Shown here: positions 8,568-17,515 of the stretch, piece after piece
How the letters are laid out: each line of letters opens with the position of its first letter
Numbering within the stretch: the stretch's first letter is position 1
From: Nitrospirota bacterium
Lineage (GTDB): Bacteria; Nitrospirota; Thermodesulfovibrionia; Thermodesulfovibrionales; UBA9159
DNA: 64,000 nucleotides
Assembly: GCA_023475105.1 (NCBI GenBank)
Contig: JAMCWJ010000087.1
Location: forward strand, 21,245 to 85,244
Direction: 5' to 3'
Notes under the pieces: model-generated
The model's input: only the letters and a program-made list of their open reading frames with translations
Told to the model about the DNA's origin: nothing
The model's database searches: none
Made by a program: the position numbers and the translations under genes

Positions 8568-9746
8568 TCAGAAATGCATGCCTGGAGGTCTGGAGCCCTG
8601 ACCTTTCTGCTTTCCGAGGGCCTCGACGATCACTTCCTGCCCTTCTTTCAAATCCCCGCCTGCAACCTCGGTAAAGTTGCCGTCGCTTATTCCCGGCGTT
8701 ATGGGTATTCGTCTGGGTTTCCCATCGGCAAGCGTATAGACGGCAGAGCCGCCGTCCCGGCCGGCAGACCGTTTCTTCGCGGGCTGCGCAGTCTCTTTGG
8801 CCGGAGGTCTGAACCGCAAAGCGGCGTTCGGGATTTTCAGGACATCTTTTTTGGCCGAGACGATCACCGATACATTGGCAGTCATGCCGGGCTTGAGTTT
8901 CAGTTCGGGATTATCCACCTTCACGACGACATCATAGGTGACGACGTTCTGCACTGTTATCGGCGCGATCCTGATCTGGGACACCCGCCCCTTGAAGGTG
9001 ACATCGGGATAGGCGTCCACGGTAAAGTCCACGTCCTGTCCGGTCTGAATCTTCCCGATATCCGCCTCATCCACGCTCGTATCGATCTGCATCTTCGTCA
9101 GGTCCTGGGCGATCGTGAAGAGGGTCGGCGTCTGGAAACTCGCCGCCACCGTCTGTCCCACGTCGACATTTCTCGAAACCACTGTTCCGTCCACGGGAGA
9201 GAGGATTTTCGTATACCCGAGGTTCGTCTGCGCGTTCTTCAGCGCGGCTTCCGCCTGGGCCACCTGGGCCTTCGACGCGCTCACCTGTGCCTTTGCCGTT
9301 TCATAATTGGTGTCCGCCGTGTCGAAATCGCTCCGCGCGATGAGTCCCTTCGAAAAGAGCTCCGCGTTCCTGTCTCTCGTCCTTTTCGCGTCGACGAGGC
9401 TCGCCTCGGACTTCTCCAGGTTCGCCTTTGCCGCGAGGAGGTTCGCCTTCTGCTGCTGCACCTGCTCTTCGAAGAGCGCCGGGTCTATCTGCGCAATGAG
9501 CTGCCCCTTTTTCACGTATGAGTTGAAATCGACGAAGAGGTACTTGATCGTCCCCGAAACCTGCGTGCCGACGAGGACCGTCGTCACCGCATTCATGGCG
9601 CCCGTAGCCGTAACAGTCGTCACGATATCCCCCCGCACCACCTTTTCCGTCTTGAATTGCGGCTCTTTTTGTTCGTTGCGGAGAAAGACAAAGGCGAGCA
9701 CCGCGATGACAATGACAGCGGCGCCGGCGAAAAAAAGCTTTTTCAT
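8568..9746 (-). CDS. MacA-like periplasmic adaptor (membrane fusion protein)
   Basis: A 392-residue HlyD/RND-type adaptor. One N-terminal membrane anchor (residues about 4-20) is followed by the first half of the lipoyl domain (VLVGTQVSGTIKYLFV), a long alpha-helical hairpin rich in A, K, E and Q (about 90-170), the second lipoyl half (YTKILSPVDGTVVSRNVDVGQTV) and beta-barrel segments (LKPGMTANVSVIV). These link an inner-membrane exporter to a TolC channel. The start overlaps the stop of the upstream tolC-like gene as ATGA, and the ATPase gene follows after 1 nt. Some residues near the C-terminus are Lys/Gly/Pro-rich and probably disordered. Confidence 0.93.
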   Translation of the reverse strand: MKKLFFAGAAVIVIAVLAFVFLRNEQKEPQFKTEKVVRGDIVTTVTATGAMNAVTTVLVGTQVSGTIKYLFVDFNSYVKKGQLIAQIDPALFEEQVQQQKANLLAAKANLEKSEASLVDAKRTRDRNAELFSKGLIARSDFDTADTNYETAKAQVSASKAQVAQAEAALKNAQTNLGYTKILSPVDGTVVSRNVDVGQTVAASFQTPTLFTIAQDLTKMQIDTSVDEADIGKIQTGQDVDFTVDAYPDVTFKGRVSQIRIAPITVQNVVTYDVVVKVDNPELKLKPGMTANVSVIVSAKKDVLKIPNAALRFRPPAKETAQPAKKRSAGRDGGSAVYTLADGKPRRIPITPGISDGNFTEVAGGDLKEGQEVIVEALGKQKGQGSRPPGMHF

Positions 9747-11068
9747 CGTTGCCCCATCGCTTTTTCGAGGTTCGCCTGCGCCACCTTGTCGGCATAAAGG
9801 GCCTGGATATACGCGGTCCTTGCATTCGCCAGGGAGACCTCGGCATCCGTCACCTCAATCGGATTTCCGACACCCGCAGCGTATCTCCCGTTTGCGATGT
9901 CCAGATTCTCCTGGGCCTGCTCCACGCCGAGCTTTGCCGTCGGGATCGCCTCCTCTGCCGCCCTGAGCGTCAGATACGCCTGCTGCACCTCGAGGAATAC
10001 GGTCTGCCTCAAAGACTCCTCATTCGCCTTCTGGAGATTCAGATTCGCCTTCGCTTCATCGACCTGGTACTTCGTCAGAAAACCGCTGAAGATCGGGAAT
10101 GAAACGACGGCGCCCACATTCCAACCGCTGTCGAGTTGATCGAGTCTCCCCCCCGCCCAGTTATAAGACGCATTGCCTGTCAGGAAAGGATAGTATTCCG
10201 TTTTTGCCGCATCGATCGAGACCACCGCAGCTTGCCGTTTTGCAGCGAGAGATTTCAGATCAGGTCTGTTCTCATACGCCTTCGAAAGCGCTTCTTCGAA
10301 GGTTATCTCATATTTGGCAAAAGAGATGTTTTCGGCAAGCGTGTATTCAGGCGCCTCAGGGACACCCATCGCGTTGTTCAGGTTTACGAAGGCTATCCTG
10401 AGGTCGTTTCCCGCCTTTATGAGATTCAACTTTGCGGTGCTCACGTCGACTTCCGCCTTGATCACGTCGAATTTCGGGTGTGTCCCGACTTCGTAAAAGC
10501 CCTTTGCCTGTTCGAGGTGCTGCTGGGTCTGCTTCACGGTATCTTCTGCGACAATCTTGTTGTATTTCGCCTGAACGGCTCCATAGTATGCCTGCTTGAC
10601 CGTAAGGATCACCTGTTCGGTCACGTTTTCGAAATCCAAGCGGGAAGAATCGAAATTGAGTCTCGAAATCGCCACCTGAGTCGAGGTCCTCCCGAAATCA
10701 TAGATGTTTTGGCTGAGCGCGGCGCTCGCCGTGTATTCGTCAAAGGAACCGGACGTACTTGCGGAAGAACCCGTGCCGAAGGTGCCCCCTTGAGAACCGG
10801 TAAAAGAACGACCGGAAACAGAGGAAATTCTGCTGTACCCCGATGTCCAGTTTACCTGCGGATAGTAGTTTGATTTCGCCTGACCGATTTTGCTCTCGTT
10901 CACGCTCGTCGTGCTCCTTGCGGCCACGATGCCGGGGTTTTTCATCAACGCAATCTCGAGCGCACGCTGCAGGTTAAGCAGTTCGCCTTTCCTGATCATC
11001 TCCTCTGCGTGGGCGTGAAGAGGAAAAAAAGACATCATAACCACGATGAATGTGATACGCAGTTTCAT
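9743..11068 (-). CDS. TolC-family outer-membrane efflux protein
   Basis: From the ATG at 11068 the protein has 441 residues, with a signal peptide (MKLRITFIVVMMSFFPLHAHA) and two internal repeats of long amphipathic helices separated by beta-strand segments, as in TolC trimers. LQRALEIALMKNPGI at the start and LSKAYENRPDLKSL midway are the two OEP repeat openings. I chose this start over the ATG at 11110 because AGGAGG stands 6 nt ahead of it and the signal peptide begins there. It opens the tolC-macA-ATPase-permease operon. The neighbouring RND system lacks its own outer-membrane gene, so this protein may serve both pumps. Confidence 0.93.
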   Translation of the reverse strand: MKLRITFIVVMMSFFPLHAHAEEMIRKGELLNLQRALEIALMKNPGIVAARSTTSVNESKIGQAKSNYYPQVNWTSGYSRISSVSGRSFTGSQGGTFGTGSSASTSGSFDEYTASAALSQNIYDFGRTSTQVAISRLNFDSSRLDFENVTEQVILTVKQAYYGAVQAKYNKIVAEDTVKQTQQHLEQAKGFYEVGTHPKFDVIKAEVDVSTAKLNLIKAGNDLRIAFVNLNNAMGVPEAPEYTLAENISFAKYEITFEEALSKAYENRPDLKSLAAKRQAAVVSIDAAKTEYYPFLTGNASYNWAGGRLDQLDSGWNVGAVVSFPIFSGFLTKYQVDEAKANLNLQKANEESLRQTVFLEVQQAYLTLRAAEEAIPTAKLGVEQAQENLDIANGRYAAGVGNPIEVTDAEVSLANARTAYIQALYADKVAQANLEKAMGQR

Positions 11069-11240
11069 GGATACCCTCCTGAATCTCTTGTGCGATTGAT
11101 CCCTTTTCATACTCTCGCTATTCCTCTGTTAGACACCTCACGGGTGAAAGCGTTTAGTCGTCCATCCCATCGAAACCGCCGGAGCCGGCGGAAAAGATTC
11201 CTTGTCGGCTGTTCGCCCGGCCATATGATCGCATCGCGTA

Positions 11241-14200
11241 TCAGCCCGCCTGCGCGAGGCCTTCATCCCCCTCTTTCTTCCGTCTCTTCAGCAGGCGGCG
11301 TATCTTGTCCTGCAATGCCTCCATGTAGATGAAAAAGACCGGCGTCACATAGAGCGTGAGCACCTGAGAGAACAGGAGTCCTCCCACGACCGCAAGACCG
11401 AGGGGTTTACGCGACTCAGCCCCCGCTCCGAGGCCGAGCGCTATCGGCAGGGTCGCCATGAGTGCGGACATGGTCGTCATCATAATGGGACGGAACCTTA
11501 CCACACAGCCTTCGTAGATGGCGTCGACGGCATTTTTCCCTTCGTTTCTCTGGGCGCTCAGGGCGAAATCGATCATCATGATGCCGTTCTTCTTCACGAT
11601 GCCGACGAGCATGATGATGCCGACAAACGCATAGATGTTGAGGTCCATATGAAAGAGGAGCAGCGTCAGAAGGGCGCCGAGTCCGGCTGCGGGAAGCCCC
11701 GAAAGGATCGTCAGGGGGTGGATGAAACTTTCGTACAGGATCCCCAGGACGATGTAAATGACCAGGATCGCCATGATCAGGAGCACCAGGAGACCCTGCG
11801 TCGAGGACTGGAAGGCCTGGGCCGCCCCCTGAAAACTCGTGCTGAACGTGGGCGGGAGTGTCGTAAGCGCAAGTTTCTGAACAGCCCCGACCGCTTCGCT
11901 GAGCGAGGTGCCGGGCTTCAGATTAAAGGAGACGGTGACTGCGGGAAGCTGTCCCTGATGGTTCACCAAAAGGGGTCCGACACTTTGGCTCAGCCTGGTC
12001 ACGGTGCTCAGGGGGACTAGTTTCCCCGAAGACGACCGCACGTAGAGCATGGCCAAGGCGGAAGGGTCCCTCTGGTATTGCGGCTCTACCTCCGTGATCA
12101 CCTGGTATTGGTTCGTCGGCGCGAAAATCGTCGATACCTGTAACGATCCGTACGCGGCGCCGAGGGCAGTTTCTATCTGCTCCGCAGTTACGCCGAGGGC
12201 CGAGGCCTTGTCGCGGTCGATCTCCACATTTACCTGAGGACTCTTTATCTGGAGGTCGCTCGTCACATCCTGAAGCTGCGGCAGTGCGCGCATCTTCGCC
12301 TCGAATTCGGATGCGTACCGGTAGAGCTCTTTCGTGTCGGGACTCTGCAGGGTGAACTGGTACTGACTCTTTGTCAGGCGGCCGCCGATCCGGATCGGGG
12401 GAAGGTTCTGCATGAACATCTGGATCCCCGTTATACGGGAGACTTTTCCCCGGAGCTCCTGGATGATCTCGTCCGCGCTCAACTTGCGCTCGGCACGCGG
12501 CTTCAGGCGGATGAACATACGCCCCGAATTGCTCGCGGCGCTTATTCCGCTTGCGCCGATCGCCGACATGAAGGAATCGATATTCGGGTCTGCGCCCACG
12601 ATCGCCGCCAGTTCCTTCTGGTGTTTCACCATCGAGTCGAAGGAAATGCCCTGCTGGGCCTCGGTAAAGGCAAATATCTGTCCCGTATCTTCGCTCGGAA
12701 GAAATCCCTTCGGGATCGCGCCGAAGAGGTATATCGCGGCCACAAGACTGAGACCCGTGACGATCATCGTGGTCCTCTTATGACGGAACACGAGCCTGAG
12801 GCTCCATCCGTAGCCGTGGAGCATGGCCTCGAAAAAGCGCTCGGAGGCCATATAAAGTCTGCCGTGCTTTTGCGCAGTCGCATGACGGAGAAAGCGGCTG
12901 CAGAGCATGGGGGTCAGACTCAGGGAGACAAACCCCGAGACGAGGATCGCCACACCGATCGTCACCGCAAATTCGCTGAGAAGGCGTCCGAGGATCCCCC
13001 CCATGAAAAGCACGGGGATGAAGACGGCGACAAGGGAGAGGGTCATCGAAAGAATGGTGAAGCCGATTTCTTTGGATCCGTTCAGCGAGGCCTGAAGCAC
13101 GCTCTCCCCTTTTTCCATGTGGCGCACGATGTTTTCGAGCATAACGATGGCATCGTCCACGACGAAACCGACGGCAAGGATCAGGGCCATGAGAGACAGG
13201 TTGTCCAGACTGAACCCCAGGAGATACATCACGGCGAAGGTGAAGATGACCGATGCGGGCAGCGCAAGACTCGGAATAACCGTGGCCGAGAGGTTGCGCA
13301 GAAAAAGGAAGATGACCAGAACGACAAGGAAAACCGCGAGGAGAAGGGTGAATTTCACATCGTTCACCGACTGCCGGATCGACATCGACCTGTCATAGAG
13401 GACATTGAGGTTGACCGAGGCGGGTATCTGAGCGCGGAAGGTCGGCAGGAGCTTTTTTATTGAGTCGACGACTTCGACGGTGTTCGTACCGGGCTGACGC
13501 TGGATCGCAAGCACGATCGACCGGACGTTGTTATACCAGTTCGCAACCTTGTCGTTTTCGACGCTGTCGATAACCCTGCCGAGTTCCTCGAGGTGAACCG
13601 GTGAACCGTTACGGTACGCGACGATCAGCGGACGATAGGAGTCGGCCTTATAGAGCTGGCCCGTTGCCTGCACGGTAAATGCCCTGTCTTTTCCCCACAA
13701 GGTTCCCGTCGGAAGGTTCACGTTTGCCTTTGCGATAGCGTTCGTCACTTCGTCTATTCCGATGCCCCTCGAGGCAAGGGCCTTCGGGTCTAACTGTGCC
13801 CGCACCGCAAACTTCTGAGAGCCGTAAATCTGGACCTGTGCAACCCCGCTCACCATCGAGATGCGCTGTGCCATGAGCGTATCCGCATACTCATTCACCG
13901 TCGAAAGCGGAAGCGTGGGAGAGTTCAGGGCGAGGTAGAGTACGGGCTGATCGGCGGGGTTGACCTTCTGATACGAGGGGGGAGTCGGCATGTCGGGCGG
14001 CAGTTGTTTTGCGGCCTTGGCGATCATCGCCTGGACGTCCTGGGCCGCACCGTCGATATTCCGGCTCAGATTGAACTGCAACGTGATTTGTGCGGTGCCC
14101 TGACCGCTCGTCGAGGTCATCGAATCGACTCCCGCGATCGTCGAAAACTGCCGTTCAAGGGGGGTAGCGACGGCAGAGGCCATCGTCTCGGGGCTTGCCC

Positions 14201-14357
14201 CCGGGAGGCTTGCGCTCACCAGGATCGTGGGGAAATCGACGTTCGGCAGGTCGCTCACGGGCAGGAGCCGGTACCCCATGATTCCGAAAAGAAGAATCGC
14301 CAGCATGACGAGCGTCGTCATGATAGGTCTGCGTATGAAAATCTCTGCGATGTTCAT
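11241..14357 (-). CDS. RND efflux transporter, HAE1/MdtB-MdtC type
   Basis: A 1038-residue inner-membrane proton antiporter with the twofold RND layout: 12 helices and two large periplasmic loops. It begins MNIAEIFIRRPIMTTLV, typical of MdtB/MdtC-like pumps. The TM4 relay is present as GFVVDDAIVMLENI (paired aspartates) and the TM10 lysine in VGIVKKNGIMMIDFA. The SADQPVLYLALNS-like porter segment appears as NPADQPVLYLALNS. It starts on the stop codon of the membrane fusion gene (ATGA). Such pumps export drugs, bile salts or metabolites out of the periplasm. A divergent acyl or hopanoid exporter is less likely, since the HpnN/MmpL loop pattern is absent. Confidence 0.95.
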   Translation of the reverse strand: MNIAEIFIRRPIMTTLVMLAILLFGIMGYRLLPVSDLPNVDFPTILVSASLPGASPETMASAVATPLERQFSTIAGVDSMTSTSGQGTAQITLQFNLSRNIDGAAQDVQAMIAKAAKQLPPDMPTPPSYQKVNPADQPVLYLALNSPTLPLSTVNEYADTLMAQRISMVSGVAQVQIYGSQKFAVRAQLDPKALASRGIGIDEVTNAIAKANVNLPTGTLWGKDRAFTVQATGQLYKADSYRPLIVAYRNGSPVHLEELGRVIDSVENDKVANWYNNVRSIVLAIQRQPGTNTVEVVDSIKKLLPTFRAQIPASVNLNVLYDRSMSIRQSVNDVKFTLLLAVFLVVLVIFLFLRNLSATVIPSLALPASVIFTFAVMYLLGFSLDNLSLMALILAVGFVVDDAIVMLENIVRHMEKGESVLQASLNGSKEIGFTILSMTLSLVAVFIPVLFMGGILGRLLSEFAVTIGVAILVSGFVSLSLTPMLCSRFLRHATAQKHGRLYMASERFFEAMLHGYGWSLRLVFRHKRTTMIVTGLSLVAAIYLFGAIPKGFLPSEDTGQIFAFTEAQQGISFDSMVKHQKELAAIVGADPNIDSFMSAIGASGISAASNSGRMFIRLKPRAERKLSADEIIQELRGKVSRITGIQMFMQNLPPIRIGGRLTKSQYQFTLQSPDTKELYRYASEFEAKMRALPQLQDVTSDLQIKSPQVNVEIDRDKASALGVTAEQIETALGAAYGSLQVSTIFAPTNQYQVITEVEPQYQRDPSALAMLYVRSSSGKLVPLSTVTRLSQSVGPLLVNHQGQLPAVTVSFNLKPGTSLSEAVGAVQKLALTTLPPTFSTSFQGAAQAFQSSTQGLLVLLIMAILVIYIVLGILYESFIHPLTILSGLPAAGLGALLTLLLFHMDLNIYAFVGIIMLVGIVKKNGIMMIDFALSAQRNEGKNAVDAIYEGCVVRFRPIMMTTMSALMATLPIALGLGAGAESRKPLGLAVVGGLLFSQVLTLYVTPVFFIYMEALQDKIRRLLKRRKKEGDEGLAQAG

Positions 14358-15490
14358 TGCTTTCCGCTTGGCGTACTGTTCTTGATCTCCACCTTCGCCC
14401 CGGGCACAAGGCGCAGCTGCCCGTCGGTCACGACCTTCTCTCCGGGCCGCACCCCTTTGCCGATCACGCTCTCTCCGTCAAGCGATCGTGAGACCTCTAC
14501 CGGGCGGGAGTCGACAGTGAGGTCCTGTTTTATGACAAAGACGTATTGTCCAGACTGTCCTGCCTGCACCGCGTCGGCGGGGACCACCACCGCATCAGGC
14601 TGCGAGGTAAGCGTCAGCACCGCGTTCACAAACTGGCCCGGCCAGAGCCTCCTTTCTTTATTCTCGAAAGTGCCCTTGAGTTTTATCGTCCCCGTTGCAG
14701 CGTCGACCGCATTATCCACGAACGTCAGCACGCCCCGTTCCGGGTCCTTCGTGTCGCCTCCGATGAACGCTTCGACCGTCAGTTTCCCCGCCGCCATGTA
14801 TTTTTTGATATCGGCGAGGGACTGCTCGGGCACGGAAAAGGTTACGTAAATAGGCTGGACCTGATTGATCGTCACGATCGGATTGTCGGCATTCGCCTTG
14901 ATGAGATTGCCCTGGTTCACCACGAGCCCCCCGGCGCGGCCCGTGATCGGTGAATAGATATAGCAGTATTTCAGCTGAAGGCGCGCGTTCTCGACCAGTG
15001 CCTTGTCCGCATTGACCGTCGCCTGGAGAGTGGCGAAATTGGTGCGGACCTGGTCATACTGCTGCCGGGCAACGTACCCTTTCTCTACGAGCTCGGCATA
15101 GCGGCCTACGTCCACCTTCGCATTTTCGAGCTGTGCCGTGTCCTTTGCCAGATTTGCCTCTGCCTGCCTGAGGGCCGCCTCATAGGGTCGCGGATCGATG
15201 GTAAAAAGGATTTCCCCTTTCCTCACGTCCTGGCCCTCCTTGAAATGGACGCGCAGGAGTTCGCCGCCTATCTGACTCTTTACGCCGACAGTAGAATAGG
15301 CCTCCACGTTGCCGATCGCCTGGATCCGTATGGGAACGGCCTTCTCCTCTACCATCGCCGCCTCCACAGGCACGGCATCCTTCACCGGGGCCTGGACCTT
15401 CTTTCCTGAACAGGAGGAAAGAAGCGCCGCCGAAGCAAGGAGGGTGAACGCCAGCGCCGCTCCTCCGAATCTCACTTTCTTAGTTCCCAT
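14354..15490 (-). CDS. RND periplasmic adaptor lipoprotein, MdtA-like
   Basis: A 378-residue membrane fusion protein. The N-terminus ends in a lipobox (LLSSC, Cys27), so the mature protein is probably lipid-anchored. Lipoyl halves (TVGVKSQIGGELLRVHFKEG and YCYIYSPITGRAGGLVVNQG), a helical hairpin and a beta barrel (RLWPGQFVNAVLTL) follow in the usual order. EVSRSLDGESVIGKGVRPGEKVVTDGQLRL is the membrane-proximal domain. It overlaps the TetR gene by 11 nt and the RND gene by 4 nt, giving a tetR-mdtA-mdtB like operon under local repressor control. Confidence 0.95.
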   Translation of the reverse strand: MGTKKVRFGGAALAFTLLASAALLSSCSGKKVQAPVKDAVPVEAAMVEEKAVPIRIQAIGNVEAYSTVGVKSQIGGELLRVHFKEGQDVRKGEILFTIDPRPYEAALRQAEANLAKDTAQLENAKVDVGRYAELVEKGYVARQQYDQVRTNFATLQATVNADKALVENARLQLKYCYIYSPITGRAGGLVVNQGNLIKANADNPIVTINQVQPIYVTFSVPEQSLADIKKYMAAGKLTVEAFIGGDTKDPERGVLTFVDNAVDAATGTIKLKGTFENKERRLWPGQFVNAVLTLTSQPDAVVVPADAVQAGQSGQYVFVIKQDLTVDSRPVEVSRSLDGESVIGKGVRPGEKVVTDGQLRLVPGAKVEIKNSTPSGKQ

Positions 15491-16178
15491 TTGTCCTCCC
15501 CGATCTTTCGAGTCTCACCTCATCGCTCCTTTTCTCTCTTACATGCAAAGGATTTCCCGCGGACAGCACGGCGGCTTCCCGTGCGGGAGAAATGCCCTCC
15601 TCCGACCACAGTCCCTTCAGGATCAAGTTGCTGCATTCTTCGGGAGAAAACAGGGCCTCGGGTTCGACGATGATCGAAAGGATAAAACCCCTCAATGCGC
15701 AGACAATGATCTTTGAAACCTCTCCGACGTCGCATTCCCTGAATTCGCCGGACGCTATCCCGCGCCGGACGATTTCTTCGACAACCTGTCTCTGGTGCTT
15801 GAAAAACTGCCTCTTTATCTTGAGCCCGAAGGTAAAACCGTGCTCCTTTCCCTGGATGAGAATAAGCTCCCTGTGTTTCCGCGCATAATTTACACGCATC
15901 AGGATAAAGGCAGCGAGCGCCTCTGTAGGGTCTTGAATTTCCCTCACCGCATCCCACGTGCTCTGCGCAAGGTCGTCCAGCCTCGCCTTGAGAAGCGTGG
16001 TATAGAGCTCCTCCTTGTTCCTGAAATAGAGGTAGAGGCCTCCGATGCTCCTCCCCGAAGACTTCGCGATCATCCTCATGCTCGCTCCCTTATACCCGTA
16101 CTCCGAAAATACCCTGCGGGCCGCAGCGAGGATCTTTTTTTTCGACTCGGCACCTGAACGTTTGTTCATATGAATCAT
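15480..16178 (-). CDS. TetR-family transcriptional regulator
   Basis: A 232-residue regulator with a TetR N-terminal helix-turn-helix (KKILAAARRVFSEYGYKGASMRMIA, then IGGLYLYFRNKEELY at about 45-60) and a divergent ligand-binding C-terminal half. It is the first gene of the RND operon and its stop lies 11 nt inside the adaptor gene, so it should repress its own operon and release on binding a pump substrate. The ATG at 16178 has no Shine-Dalgarno sequence; a -10-like box ends 5 nt upstream. A second ATG at 16169 (MNKRSG) could be used instead. The last 30 residues are charged and probably unstructured. Confidence 0.93.
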   Translation of the reverse strand: MIHMNKRSGAESKKKILAAARRVFSEYGYKGASMRMIAKSSGRSIGGLYLYFRNKEELYTTLLKARLDDLAQSTWDAVREIQDPTEALAAFILMRVNYARKHRELILIQGKEHGFTFGLKIKRQFFKHQRQVVEEIVRRGIASGEFRECDVGEVSKIIVCALRGFILSIIVEPEALFSPEECSNLILKGLWSEEGISPAREAAVLSAGNPLHVREKRSDEVRLERSGRTNGN

Positions 16179-16183
16179 TGTCT

Positions 16184-16213
16184 AGTCTAAATAGTGACCG
16201 CGGCCGCTGTCAA
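16184..16213 (-). promoter_or_regulatory. Putative promoter of the tetR-RND operon
   Basis: On the minus strand TTGACA (16213-16208) and TAGACT (16189-16184) are 18 nt apart. Transcription would begin at or next to the tetR ATG at 16178, giving a leaderless message. No clear TetR palindrome was found between the boxes. Confidence 0.5.
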
Positions 16214-16312
16214 CACCCCCGGGACGCCTGGATCCGGGCATGCGCGCAAAAGCTTCTCTCCTGTCTGCTCTGCGATTTTCGAAGAAAGGTACGGGAGGAA
16301 GAGAAATTCAGG

Positions 16313-16334
16313 TTCAGACATATCTATGTCTGAA
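16313..16334. other. Perfect hairpin between mqnE and tetR
   Basis: TTCAGACAT and ATGTCTGAA form a 9-bp perfect inverted repeat around ATCT. It lies 45 nt past the mqnE stop. No T-run follows on either strand, so it may be a weak terminator, an mRNA end stabiliser or an operator. Confidence 0.45.
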
Positions 16335-16378
16335 TCATCCTCTTTCCCTGAGGCGGCGAAGTCTGCCGCAGACAGGAC

Positions 16379-17449
16379 TCAGCCCGCCGGATTATAGAAG
16401 GCGTCACGCTCGACGGGTACTTTTCCCGCCCTTTCGATAAGGGTGACCAGTTCCTTCTTTGTCAGACCCTCGCTGCTCATAGCCCCGGCGGAATGGGTGA
16501 TCTTTTCTTCGACAACCGTGCCGTCGAGGTCGTCGGCCCCGAAGAGCAGGGAAAGCTGTGCGATCTTCTCTCCCAGCATGATCCAGTATGCCTTTATATG
16601 AGGAATATTGTCGAGCACCAGCCTGCTGACCGCGATCGTTCTGAGATCGTCGATTCCCGAGGTGTATGCTCCGCCGATATCCGTGTTTCTCGGATGGTAC
16701 GCAAGAGGGATGAAGGCCTGAAAGCCCCCGGTCCGGTCCTGCAATTCCCGCAATCTCAGCAGGTGGTCGACCCTGTCATCGGGTCCTTCGATATGGCCGT
16801 AAAGCATCGTCGCATTCGTCGGCAGGCCGCATCGATGTGCCGTCTCATGGATTTCGAGCCATCTCTTCCCCGATATCTTTTCAGGGCAGAGCTTGTTCCT
16901 CACTTTTTCGGCAAAGACCTCGGCCCCTCCTCCGGGCATCGCTCCGAGGCCGCAGTCCTTCAGCCTGACCAGGACCTCTCCGACCGGCAGCCCGCTCAAC
17001 TTCGAAAAATAATCGATCTCGACCGCGGTAAATGCCTTTATGGTGAGAGAAGGATACGCCTTCTTGATCGCGGAAAGCAGCGCGCGATAATAGTCGAAGG
17101 GCCATTCGGGATGCAACCCTCCGACGATATGGACCTCCCTGAGGGAAGTTCGAAGTTCGGAGTTCAACGTTCGGAGTTTTTCGAGAATCTCGTCAATGGT
17201 CAGTTCGAAGGCCCCCTCTTCCCCCATCGAACGGCTGAAGGCGCAGAACTTGCACCTGTTGATGCAGATGTTCGTCGGGTTTATGTGGCGGTTGACGACG
17301 AAATAGGCCTTGTCTCCGTTCTTCTTGGCGGCGACATTTGAGGCGAGCCTTCCGATGGTGAAGAGGTCGTCGCTCCGGAAGAGCGCGGAGGCATCTTCAT
17401 ACGTGAGCCTCTTGCCCGAAAAGACCTTGTCGCTGATCATCCTGAGCAT
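16379..17449 (-). CDS. mqnE: Aminofutalosine synthase
   Basis: A 356-residue radical SAM enzyme. It joins the adenosyl radical to 3-[(1-carboxyvinyl)oxy]benzoate to make 6-amino-6-deoxyfutalosine in the futalosine route to menaquinone. The cluster motif is CINRCKFC (Cys62, Cys66, Cys69) within HINPTNICINRCKFCAFSR. HIVGGLHPEWPFDYY, MPGGGAEVF and NATMLYGHIEGPDDRVDHL are diagnostic of the MqnE/MqnC/CofH family, and overall fit is best to MqnE. The segment just before EVHIVGGLHP holds a low-complexity TTCGAAGTTCGGAG-type repeat (17146-17180). A -10 box ends 5 nt before the ATG and no Shine-Dalgarno sequence is present. Other menaquinone genes are not in the window. Confidence 0.9.
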   Translation of the reverse strand: MLRMISDKVFSGKRLTYEDASALFRSDDLFTIGRLASNVAAKKNGDKAYFVVNRHINPTNICINRCKFCAFSRSMGEEGAFELTIDEILEKLRTLNSELRTSLREVHIVGGLHPEWPFDYYRALLSAIKKAYPSLTIKAFTAVEIDYFSKLSGLPVGEVLVRLKDCGLGAMPGGGAEVFAEKVRNKLCPEKISGKRWLEIHETAHRCGLPTNATMLYGHIEGPDDRVDHLLRLRELQDRTGGFQAFIPLAYHPRNTDIGGAYTSGIDDLRTIAVSRLVLDNIPHIKAYWIMLGEKIAQLSLLFGADDLDGTVVEEKITHSAGAMSSEGLTKKELVTLIERAGKVPVERDAFYNPAG

Positions 17450-17454
17450 TGTTC

Positions 17455-17460
17455 ATTATA
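17455..17460 (-). promoter_or_regulatory. -10 box of mqnE (leaderless)
   Basis: TATAAT on the minus strand, separated from the mqnE ATG by only GAACA. Transcription should start within a base or two of the ATG. No good -35 is visible. Confidence 0.55.
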
Positions 17461-17500
17461 AAACAAACAGCGCCTCCGTTTCTCCTTATTTTCCCCGGCA

Positions 17501-17509
17501 TGGTAAAAT
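17501..17509 (+). promoter_or_regulatory. Extended -10 box of uvrA (leaderless)
   Basis: TGGTAAAAT is an extended -10 (TGN plus TAAAAT) ending 6 nt before the uvrA ATG. It lies back to back with the mqnE box in a 66-nt intergenic gap. No Shine-Dalgarno sequence precedes the ATG. Confidence 0.55.
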
Positions 17510-17515
17510 ATTCGG

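Noticed and set aside
12621..13463. Plus-strand open frame rich in D, E, H and R inside the RND gene
   Set aside because: Composition typical of an antisense shadow; the RND gene is intact.
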